A stretch of 64,000 nucleotides of DNA, taken from contig OY754981.1 in NCBI GenBank assembly GCA_963576475.1, positions 17,605,570 through 17,669,569 of the forward strand, given 5' to 3'. Below the pieces are notes generated by a model. It was given only the letters and a program-made list of their open reading frames with translations, was not told the DNA's origin and searched no databases. Source of the stretch: Molanna angustata. Lineage: Eukaryota; Arthropoda; Insecta; Trichoptera; Molannidae. Shown in pieces: positions 1 through 44,800 of the stretch. A program made the position numbers and the translations under genes. Every line of letters begins with the position of its first letter. Within the stretch, counting starts at the first letter, position 1.

Positions 1-532
1 GTAAAATAAGTTTTAGTAAAACCCTTTTTTATTTTTTTACTGTACGAAACAAAAAACTACAAGGTCTATGTGGTAGATTTTTACTTCAATCGAAAGAGAA
101 CATGAAAATCTGCCGGCTGAGTTTTTTATTATTATAATATTTTAATTACTATTCTTCCTATTTAGAAAAAACCTCTAAATTTTACCATTTTTTCACGGAA
201 AAGTATTGTATATCACAGATTAGGTGATATGCAATATTTTTTCGTGTTTCATACATAAGAAGGTAATTTAATGTGCATTTTTGTGTACATCCGTATACCC
301 AGGGTATACAAGAGCCTTTATATGCTTTCAAAGAGAGGTGGTATTGTATATCATAGAATTATTGTAATGAAAATGTTGAATTCGATTATACATATTGTAT
401 AATGGTTAATGAAATAATTAATTTAAAAAAAATAGTAGGTAGGTATATTTAGAAATTGTGCAAAATTTTTGAAAATTTTTAAATTGTTTTTCTCCTATAT
501 ACTTCTTTTTTCGGCCACCTCTCAACTGCTAG

Positions 533-34449
<33,917 letters not shown>

Positions 34450-34502
34450 TTATCGAGGATTGTACAAATTACTATATTGTGTGTCTTAATTTCGATAGTT
34501 TA

Positions 34503-34586
34503 AATAAAAATCTATTTTTCTACATAGTTAGTCTCGTTTGTGTGTACATAATTTATTGTGTAATTTGACTGAAATATGTGAATAAA
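34503..34586 (+). terminator. FHIP polyadenylation signals
   Basis: AATAAA occurs at 34503-34508 and again at 34581-34586, within 140 bp downstream of the FHIP stop, in AT-rich DNA with nearby T-rich and GT-rich sequence. Either could define the 3' end. Confidence 0.6.
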
Positions 34587-36480
34587 ATATTTCTTCATAT
34601 TACATAGGTATACCGTAAGATAATGTGTCTTTTTCAGATTAAGAGTAAAGGAAAAAATCATAAATACCTACATTATATTTCCTCGCACAATTTTGTATCA
34701 TCTCTTCGTACTTTATATGATGTGATATATAATATTATATTGAGTTTAATATTAAAAAAAAACATCTGATTTTATTACAACTGCTCATTTATTATATAAT
34801 TTTTTTTTTGTTTTATAAAAATAATTCTTTTTCTAATTTTATTGAAGTTGACCTAATATTACGCATAGACCCTTTACTAATTTTATTACTAAATTACTTT
34901 TAAATTATTTCTTATACCATATACCTATATTTTAATTAGTATTTACAATAAATGTGTCGTTAATTTTTTCTGTCGTATTTTTACGCATATTATACAAATT
35001 TTTTGTTACGAAATGCATGTTGTCTATTTTTTTTTAAATAATTTTGTGGTTCATTTTAATTAACTATATGTTTATTTTTGTTTCCTTCTCTTCAATGGCA
35101 TTTAATTGTATACTTCTTATTTTATCTTGAATGTTTTTTGAATTTTCCAAATTTTATAAATGTGTACTATAATTACAGTATACCAAATTTTTTTTTAATA
35201 TTAAATAATAAAAAAAATTATATTTTTGATAGGTAATCCATTGTTTTTTTTATTATTTATTTATAACAATATAAAAAATTTTACTTGGTTTTCTGGTCAT
35301 TGCATATTTAAATTGATTTAAATACTAGCCAAATTTCTATTTATGTAAAAAAATTATAAATCGTTATTTTATTAAAATTTATTCTTCGTCTTGATGCATG
35401 TGTATATTTAAATTTAAATTGTAATTTGTCTTTTTTAAATAATTGTGTGGTAGACTCTCACTGCTTATTACAACTATCCTTTTTTTATTGTCACTTATTA
35501 TTTATGAACTCAGTCCTGAACTTTATCAGATAGAAATGTAATTATTCTTTGTGAAATCCTGTCACATTTCTCAAATTTATTACTTCACCTTTTGTTAGTT
35601 TTATTGGTATTTGCAACTATATCAATACTGATACTAAAACATGGAAGATATTTTTTCCTATGCATCGCTAACCTAAACACTAAACACGATAGACAGATCA
35701 CTTCTTTGTTACTAAAAATGTTCACTTATATATAAGTTTTAGGTTTTCTATAATTACACTGTACTACTTATGCCTACATTAGCAAAATGTGGTTTGATTT
35801 TTGTAAGTAATTTTATTAAATCATTCAGCCAGTATTAGTTAGTATGTGCAAAAATATATACTTGTTAATTTATTTTTTGCCTCAAATGTTGGATCCAAAA
35901 TTTTGCTTTGTGTTATTTAACCAATAAGAATATTTGATTTTAAATCAATATTATTTATATTCCATAGTTTTTGTTTCCTTTAGGGTTAGCTTCCACAGAT
36001 GCGCAGGCGGATTTTAATATTATTTATATAAGAATTTATGTGCACACATTAGATCGTCGGCATACTGACGTCGTTGCTAGGAGACAAAAATCAGAATTGT
36101 ACACTGTGCCTATGTGGACAGTAAGCTTAAAACACAAAAAGAATTTTAGAGGATGTATTTGATTAATATTTTTAAAATAATGTCCAAAGTTGCCATACTT
36201 TTAACTAACAGCTTTATTTGAAATATCAATTTGTATATAGTTTATTAAAACCTTGACAGAAGACAATCTTATTAAAATAACTTTTATTTTCATATAGTTA
36301 GTATGACTAATTTTAGTGTGCAATATGTATCTTGTTATTTTTATAGAATTTTATATTTGTGACAAAATTTTATAAAGTGCAATGGTAAAACAAATAAAAT
36401 TGTTAATATCGAATATTATTATTATCAAATATTTTATTTAGAAGGTTGTGTGTTATTTGCAACATTCTTTTCCTTATAAA
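34587..36480. other. Intergenic AT-rich DNA
   Basis: Very A/T-rich with long T runs. A short GC-richer patch at 35985-36130 (GCGCAGGCGG, GATCGTCGGCATACTGACG) does not resolve into a known gene or repeat. Confidence 0.4.
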
Positions 36481-36484
36481 ACCA

Positions 36485-36610
36485 GATCAGCCCCCTAGCC
36501 AACGTGCCATTTATATCATTGTAGCACAAAAAATAAACAAGAAAAGATAAGACATTGAATTATCTTTTCTCGGTTCTTTTCTTGTGCTAAATGACACATT
36601 GTCTAGGCAC
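36485..36610. mobile_element. Small imperfect hairpin element
   Basis: CTAGCCAACGTGCCATTTAT and TAGCACAAAA pair with CTTGTGCTAAATGACACATT and GTCTAGGCAC, with AAGAAAAGATAA / TTATCTTTTCT arms in the centre. Confidence 0.55.
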
Positions 36611-37149
36611 CCAGAACTAACAACTGAATACTGTTTTAATTCTTTATTTAAATAAAATATCATCTGTCCTTTTTATTTTATCAAATTCTATAGCATGTAT
36701 GAAATGATACACGCATTTCAGTAATCAGCTACATACTTCTTTTCGAATTCTTGGTTGTGCTGTTAAAAAAATTGTATAGAATATTATTTTATACTGAAAC
36801 ATTATTTGATAAAACTACATTACTTGTTTGAAATTTATAAACAACATTTGACAAAAGCTCACTACTTGTGCAGGGTATTAAGAAGTGTGTATAATAAGTT
36901 ACTTTTATTTTATGACATTCCGAAATTTAACATTGAAATTTACGTATTTTTTTTTTAAATATAAACCTACATCTATATGTATGTTTATATGCCAATTGTG
37001 AAATAGAATGTAAACTCAAGTAATACACAATACAAAAAGATTATTTTTAATATTTAAAAACTATCATGGACCCATGAAGCTATAATACCCGTTAGTAAAC
37101 ACCCGTGACTTAATTCCCCACACTCATATGTTTCACACATTTTGAAAAT

Positions 37150-37749
37150 TCTTGTCATGTTGAAAATTATCAATGTTTTTATTTAACATATTTTAGGATA
37201 TATTTATATTTTCCTTTGATACATTGTGCATATTGTTTGTTAATAATAATAACTATTGTGTCCTTTTAGAAGATTTTATTTAATTTAAAAATATTTATAT
37301 TGTTTTTAAACTTCTAATAATGTACATTTTATGATACTAATATACATTCTAATAATTACTTGGTTTTTTCATTTTATATTTTCCATAAGTATAACTTTAT
37401 GAAATAATAATAAACAAACCTTTGTTAAACATAGACAGGTTATGACTATAATTTTTTTAGGAATGATATAAATAAAACATTTAAATGATTTACATAAATA
37501 TTTAATAATAAATATGCTACATAACAATACATTAATGTTATTGTCATTTACCAAAATAACTACTTTTACACATTATAAAAATAATTACTCTTTCCTTAAA
37601 CTAATATTTTAACTTGTTAATTTTGTCGACATATAATTCGTGGTGAAACTCCATTATACTAGGTATAAATATATAACTAATATTTTATTAATTTATAACT
37701 AATATTTTATTTACAAACAAAATATTACGGTTAAAAAATATATTCTGGA
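37150..37749. other. AT-rich intergenic DNA
   Basis: No recognisable coding or structured content; the 61-codon minus frame at 37369-37554 is low-complexity hydrophobic and unsupported. Confidence 0.4.
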
Positions 37750-37954
37750 ATCCATGACATCTGGGGGGAAAGTCTGGTCCACCCGGCGAAATCAAAACCC
37801 TCACGATTACCCATATCATGAATATAATTATAATATGGAGTTCTGCGACATCTTAAGATATTATAGAACTCCATATAATAATTATATCCATGATATGGGT
37901 AATCGTGAGGGTTTTGATTTCGCCGGATGGACCAAACTTGCCCCCCTGATCTGT
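37750..37954. mobile_element. Foldback MITE, ~95-bp arms
   Basis: Left arm (GACATCTGGGGGGAAAGTCT, GGTCCACCCGGCGAAATCA, AAACCCTCACGATTACCC, ATATCATG) is almost perfectly complementary to the right arm ending TTGCCCCCCTGATCTG. The centre is the palindromic CTTAAGATAT. Similar 75-87-codon frames occur on both strands because the element is a palindrome. A decayed copy lies at 20780-20935. Confidence 0.85.
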
Positions 37955-38013
37955 ACAAACATTAATATTTGCGACGGATCCAAAGAAATGAACATTTTTC
38001 TGCATTTAATTAC

Positions 38014-38540
38014 TTAGAGCCTTAATACTTGTCCAAAAACAGCTGTTCTTAAATTAAATACCAGAGAATTTAGTGGCAATTCTGCCAACTCTTTAGATAT
38101 ATATTTTTCCATATTTCTGTCTTGGAATCAAAGATTTCCATATGATATACTAGATGAAGTACTCCGTGCAATTGGTATATAGCGCATTTGATTTCTTGAT
38201 TGCCAACATATTGCAGTTTTCCGTACATTTCAACACTTCCTAGATAACTGTTCTCTAAATTCGAAAACAATTCACATTGTCGTTATTCTCTATAAAGAAA
38301 ACATGTTTTCTGCCCTCCTTGTTGTCAAAAGTCCCGCGGAAACAATCCTCACTTTGATTCATACAAAGTTTGCTAACTGCGACATCTAGTTATATTATAT
38401 GAAAATCTATGCTTGGAATAAGACTCTTGGTCTGTGGCATTTGGCAGTGGTCTCCAACCATAACAATTTGTCGGTATTTCTACCAATATAAAGGATTTCC
38501 TACTGAAATTCAAAGATTTTTGTTAATACAAGTAAATTCT
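38014..38540 (-). pseudogene. Broken coding remnant, unidentified protein
   Basis: Four minus-strand stretches look like consecutive parts of one protein but lie in different frames. They are RKSFILVEIPTNCYGWRPLP (about 38530-38390), MNQSEDCFRGTFDNKEGRKH (about 38375-38285), NLENSYLGSVEMYGKLQYVG with QEIKCAIYQLHGVLHLVYHM (38270-38115), and MEKYISKELAELPLNSLVFN ending in TAA at 38014. At least three frame changes without splice signals separate them. The composition is clearly more protein-like than neighbouring DNA. I do not recognise the family. Decayed retrocopy, dead gene end or sequencing indels are all possible. Confidence 0.45.
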
Positions 38541-38923
38541 CCCATTTTTCATTTACAATTGGCAACATTTTTTTACAATTTTTTTTCTTGATTAGCATTC
38601 GAAAATTTGGTTCATTTTCAGAATCAATTATGAAATATGTACTGAACTAATATTCCTTATAGGGATATATGAAGAATGACAGAAATGACAAATCTTGTTG
38701 AATATATTATGCTACTCAATAGTAGACATTAGTGAGTTTGTTTTTCAAAGTGCTTTAGGGTCAACATTGTTTACATATTTTATCTTGGATGTCAGAAGAT
38801 TTGAATTAAAATCTCTTATCTGTGTCATTGAGAGTATGGAGTGCCTAGGTTGGTAGGAAATGATCAAGAATATGGATATTTTTTTATAGACGTAATGATT
38901 TGGCTTTTCAAAGGGGAGCTCAC

Positions 38924-39065
38924 AGATGATCTGGATCGCGATCCGTGATCAAAACCAACGATCATGATCCAGATTAATATGGCATGGCAGCCCATCAATA
39001 AATTACACAGTCATTCTGGATTGCGATCATTGATTTTTGATCACGGATCGTGATCCAGTTTAACT
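38924..39065. mobile_element. GATC-rich inverted-repeat element
   Basis: CTGGATCGCGATCCGTGATC, AAAACCAACGATCATGATCC on the left pairs with GATTGCGATCATTGATTTTT, GATCACGGATCGTGATCCAG on the right, around a ~45-bp centre. About ten GATC words fall in 140 bp. Confidence 0.6.
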
Positions 39066-39069
39066 GTAC

Positions 39070-40310
39070 GGGATGCCATACTACTTTAGCAAAAATGTCA
39101 TCAGAGGAATTAAATACAAGCACGGATACAGAAAAAAGGACTTATTATAATTGCCGAACTTATTCATATACCGATTTGGAATAGAAATCTACCGATTTTA
39201 GATTGTAACTACCAACTTTGCATTTTACCGTTTGGCGTCAATGAAATTTATCGATTTAAGGAGACCAAGTTGCTTATATTAATTTTCATAAATCTGACTA
39301 ATTGAAAAGTATGATGGCAATATGTCTGTGATCAAATTCCTCTTTAATATCTACCAATCAAAAAAAGACATTTTACTTTATTTTACTTACATAAAGTTCA
39401 TCAGGGAAAATAAAGAACTAGTGAAAGAGTAAAAAATATTTTGAAATTAGAAACTCTCCGATAATCCAATATTCTAATTTAGAAGTGCTGTATTTATCAA
39501 AACAAATTTGAAGAAATATGCTGAAAAGCTCTGTTATTTATTTGAAAAAGAATGCTGAAGAGCTCTTTATTCATTTGAAAAAGAATATTGAAAAGCTCTG
39601 TATTCATTTAAAAAAAGGTGATAAATCTCTGGATTCATTTGATGCGGAAAAAAGTCACACAGAACAGGATGAAATGGAGGAAAATATGTGAGCTTTGCTG
39701 CAAAGAAATCCTTAGAATTTAAGCAAGAAAGAATATTATATCACACTCCTTAATTTGGTAAACATTTGATTCCTTATTGTGGCAAATTAAAAGTAAAAAA
39801 TAAACATGATTGTTGGCCAATAAAAATATAATTGAAATTTAATTGACATTGATCAATTTTAATTGTTATTTTGCTTATTGTCTAAATACAACTAAATAAT
39901 GTTTTTAATTGGTAAAAAAGATTGTCAATAATTTAAAGCATTTTTTATAACCATACATTAAAATTTGACATGATACTTACTTGAAGAAAAGAAGTGTAAA
40001 TGAAAACATAATACCTTTTACCTTTCCTAAAACACAAGCTACCAGTTTACATTAGGAAAGAAAACACTGTATAAATTTGTTTTCAGAACATGTAAATATT
40101 TTATTAATGATTTTTTTTTTGGATAAATCAAAAAAAATAATTACAAAATTTCATAAATAAATACAAATTGTAGGTAATTTATAAATAGTATTACATCATT
40201 TATGATGATATTCAAAAGATCTTTGTCAAAATTATATAACCTAAGATCAAAAAGAAAATATCACATTGTATAACAGAACATATTTCTATATATCATTAAT
40301 ATAAAAATGT
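39070..40310. other. AT-rich intergenic DNA with a local repeat
   Basis: AAAAGCTCTGT-TTATTTGAAAAAGAAT recurs three times between 39520 and 39620. No gene recognised. Confidence 0.45.
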
Positions 40311-40396
40311 AAGGCTTTTGACAGAGTAAAATACACAGATTTAATTAAAATGTTGTTAAAATGTGGTATAGACGAGAAAGATGTGAGAATTATCAA

Positions 40397-40799
40397 TAGT
40401 GTCCGACCGAAGCTTCAGCTTCGGCCACCTTCGGCAAAAAAAAACACCTTCGGCTTCGGCCAAAAATAACCCGAATTTTCGGCCGGAGCCGAAGCTTTTT
40501 GTCAGCCGCTAAAAACAGTTAAAACTTGTAAAAGCATGCACGAACATGACATGTGTAGCGGGTGTATAGATTCGGCCAGCCCAGTGTCGCGTGCCGACTG
40601 TCGACAGAAACAAAACAAGAGTAGGTAGTTCTTTAATCAAATTTTTTTAGTAAAATCAAACGACCCAGGACCCTTGGCTCAGTAGTTAGATATCTAACCA
40701 ACTAAGTCACGAAAGCAGATTTCTTATTGTTTTAATCGATTTTTTTAGTAAAATAAAACCTTCGGCTTCGGCCAAAATCTGACCTTCGGTCGGACACTA
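40397..40799. mobile_element. hAT-type MITE with 8-bp TSD
   Basis: Termini TAGTGTCCGACCGAAG / CTTCGGTCGGACACTA are perfect inverted repeats, bounded by direct repeats ATTATCAA (40389-40396 and 40800-40807). The interior repeats CTTCGGC words and contains a tRNA-like SINE head fragment in reverse (40678-40738). An 8-bp duplication with a TAG-type terminus indicates hAT. Confidence 0.88.
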
Positions 40800-41121
40800 A
40801 TTATCAAGAACCTGTACTGGGACCAAAGGGCTATTATTAAACTTGAGAATGAAAACACTTCCCAGGGTATTCCCATTCAACGAGGAGTCCAACAGGGGTG
40901 TGTTCTCTCACCTACTCTATTTAATTGGTATTCTGACTTGGTCTTTAAGAGTGTGATGACTGATACAGATCTCGGTGTGAAGGTCAATGGTGTGGTCATC
41001 AATAATATCAGATATGCAAATGACACCGTATTACTTGCAGACAATATACAAGACCTTCAACAACTACTTAATAAAAATCAATTCTATCGGAGAGCATTAT
41101 AAACTTAACATAAATATTAAG

Positions 41122-41521
41122 TGTTGGGTCATTTTGATAATACCTACCTACTATTGTGGGTGTAGGTGGTTTTTTTTTGTTACATATCTCATTCGATTTC
41201 AAACATCAGTGGGAGCAACATCAGTTGCCATTTTTTTTTCGCATTGTTACATCAGTAACCATTTATAATTTGTTTAAAAAAGTTCTCATTCATTTTGAAC
41301 CATATTTGTATCATTAGAAATCTGTGATAGTGAATTTAGGTGTAAGTTCGCAAAAAGAAGCCTATCCTAATTTCTCTTCCAACTCCAATTCCCGAATTCC
41401 TTTCTCCAAGGCTTCGGTGGATTGGGATCTGCAAGAAGGGTAAGTGCTACCAAACTGTAGTTCTGATTTGTCCGTAGTGTTGATTCATTTATTTGCAATA
41501 CAGTCCACCATTTAACATACA
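41122..41521 (+). repeat. 5' LTR of BEL/Pao element
   Basis: Begins TGTTGGGTCATT, ends AACATACA. The element promoter should lie here; no sure TATA box is assigned. The following 41522-41557 should contain the primer-binding site (TTGGTCACTTCTCCGG is a candidate), but I could not match it to a specific tRNA. Confidence 0.95.
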
Positions 41522-41857
41522 TATTTGTTGGTCACTTCTCCGGATAATTTTGTCGTTTTGTTTTAAATTCATACGGACAGAGCAGAATTGCAGTGGTTTA
41601 TTTATTGTACATGCACATGGTCACAGATTTCGTCAGATTTTGTATTAATATTCTTTGTTGTAATTAATATTTGCATTGTGTCAAATTTTTGTAACAATAA
41701 ATTTGCAAAAAGTTGTAGTTTTACTGTGGTAAGATCATTTACACTTCTTGTCTTTGATTGGTCAGCCATCTTAGTCGCCATCTTGTTTTGTCATTTTGTT
41801 TACATTTGATTTTTTGACAGTTGTTCGTTTACAGATTGATCTTGACACTTAGCTACA

Positions 41858-44800
41858 ATGTCAGCATTTATCATTTATAAACTCGCAAAGCGAGAGTTAG
41901 TCGCCTTGCTTAACTTGTCAAAGTGTGCCATAATTGGGTCAGCTAAAGATGTCAAGAGTTTTGAAATAGGATTTAAAGAATTGGAGGAAATTAAAGCCAA
42001 ATTTGTTCAAGCTCATATTGACATTGAATCTGAATCTAAAGATTTTGATGAGAAAAATCATTATGTGGAATATGATAGTTTCATGTCAATGTACAAGGAA
42101 ATCAAATATGTATACTATGACATATTTTCTGAAAGTAAAATTGCTAACCAACAGAAAGGAGGTAACAGTTTAAAATTACCAATACTTGAAATACCTAAAT
42201 TTTCTGGGAAAGCAACAGAGTGGATAAACTTCAATAATCTCTTCAAATCCATGATTGATGAAAACTGTTCACTTGGAAATGTACAGAAGATGCAATATTT
42301 AGTGAGTTTATTAGACATTGAACCGTTACGTCTCGTCAAGCATTTGCCATTATCTCCGGAAAACTATAGTGTAACGTATCGTATTTTGATAGAAAGATAC
42401 GAAAACAAACGTCTCATAGCTGACGCACATATTGATCATATATTGAATTTCTCGTTCAATAAAAACAAAGAAAACCTTCGAGCATTTGTTGACATACTTA
42501 AAGAGAATACGTTTGGATTGGATTCACTGGGATTTCCTGTAAAAGAATGGTCATTTTTATTATTGAATATTGTACTTAGAAAATTATCAATTGATATTAG
42601 AACAAAATTTGAGTTGACCGTTGAACACAACACGGTCCCCACCTTTAACGAATTGCTAAAATTTTTAGAAAATCATTGTGGTATATTGGAGGTTTTACCA
42701 ACCTCTAACAGTTCATTGACGAAACACAGAAATCAGGCAACCAAAGTATTCGTTACTGGTATATCCTCAGAAGAAAATCATCATTGTATTTGTTGTAGTT
42801 CAAAGACTAACCATCCTATCTATCATTGTTCCAAATTTCTGTCATTGGCTCCAAAGGAAAGGTTTGAACTAATCAAACAATACAGATTATGTATCAATTG
42901 TCTACAGAGAGGACATAGATTGAATTTATGTAAATCAAAGTCATCTTGCAAGCAGTGCAATGGAAAACACAACAGTTTATTGCATTTTATTCCCAAAATT
43001 ACTCAACCATCGGATCCGAGCTCACCTGCGACTAATCAACCTGAACCTTTTGTGACTGCCAGTTGCCTTCGACAGAGGGCCAGAATGGTAGAGTTACTGT
43101 CAACTGCAACAATCATCGTACAAGGACAGGCAGGTAAAGCACATTGCTTGCGTGCTTTACTAGATACAGCCAGTCAATCAAATTTCATTTCACTTAAAGC
43201 TTGTAAATTATTAGGTTTAAATACCTACAGTAAAAATGTTTCCATACAAAGAATTGGAATGTCTAACAACACAATTCATACAGGAGCATCCTTTACATTC
43301 TATTCAAAGTTTAATAATAGAATGACATATCAGATAGATGCTTTAGTGTTAGATAAAATTACACATTGTTTACCCAGTTGTGAAGTACAAACATCATTTT
43401 TAGAATACCTAAATCACTCTCAATTGGCGGATGAAAAGTTTGGTATCCCAGGAGAAATAGATGTCTTATTGGGAGCCTCAGTATTTGCCAAATTATTAAG
43501 ACCTGGACTTGTTGAGGGTCCAACTGATTTGCCAATAGGTATTAACACTGTTTTGGGGATCGTAATTATGGGAAGCATCCCTGTTATACCAAAAAGTGAA
43601 TCCATAAAATCTAATGATGTAACACTTTGCGTATCATCCTTAGAACATCATCTTCATCAATTCTGGGAAATCGAAGACATACCAAATCAACATTATCAAT
43701 CGGAAGATGACAAGACATGTGAAGAAGTATTTAAATCACAAACATATTGCAATCCATCGGGACGTTTTGTAGTTCCATTACTATTGAAAAATGATTCTAA
43801 TACATTAGGATCTTCAGAACAAAATGCTTTATTGCGTTTTCATCGATTAGAAAGAACTCTCAAATTCAAGCCAGAATTGCAGAGAGATTACATTGCATTC
43901 ATGAGAGAGTATGAAACTCTTGGTCATATGAGAGAGCTGTCAATGTCAGAACACTCACTCACAAAATATTTGATACCACATCACTGTATTATCAAACCTC
44001 TTAGCTCCACTACAAAACTTCGCGTTGTTTTTGATGCCAGTTCACACACAACGTCAAATAAGTCATTGAATGATGTTGTTTTCGTTGGACCAAAACTACA
44101 ATCGGATATTATTCACTTGATTTGTAGTTTCAGAATGTTCAAAATAGCTTTTACATCTGATATTTGTAAGATGTATAGACAAATCCTAATTCGAGAAGAA
44201 GATCGTCCTTACCAAAGGATATTGTGGCGTGAGTCTCCAGACGAACCCCTTAAGCAATACGAATTAAACACTGTTACATATGGTGTTGCTTCTTCACCCT
44301 TCTTAGCAATACGGACACTGAACGAGTTAGCGGTCAGAGAAAAACATAATTTTCCAAGAGCGTCAAAAATAATATTGCAAAATGTATATCTAGATGATAT
44401 TCTGAGTGGTGGGAAAACTGTGGATGATGCATTGTCCATAAGGAACGAACTCATTTCATTACTCAAATTGGGATGTTTTGAAGTGCGTAAATGGGCGAGT
44501 AATTCACAAGATTTTCTCAGTGATCTTCCTGAGGATCATCGGGAGGTTCCATTGAGTTTGAATTTGGGTTCTGACGGCGGAATCAAAATTCTTGGGATAT
44601 ATTGGAATCCTAATAGTGATTCATTCACCTACCAAATAACATCACCAGAGATGATTGCCACCAAAAGAAATATTTTATCCTGTGTAGCACGTATATTTGA
44701 TCCACTAGGGTGGATCTCGCCTGTTATCTTTGTGGCAAAATGTTTACTCCAAGAATTATGGAAGCTTGGATTGCAATGGGATGACCCTACGCCTGATAAC

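Noticed and set aside
1..532. Upstream FHIP exons at the left window edge
   Set aside because: I looked for the N-terminal FHIP helices between 1 and 532 and found no open segment with fitting phase and family resemblance.
37731..38017. Similar proteins on both strands at 37.75-38.0 kb as overlapping genes
   Set aside because: The similarity follows from the palindromic foldback MITE; the same DNA is read from both arms.
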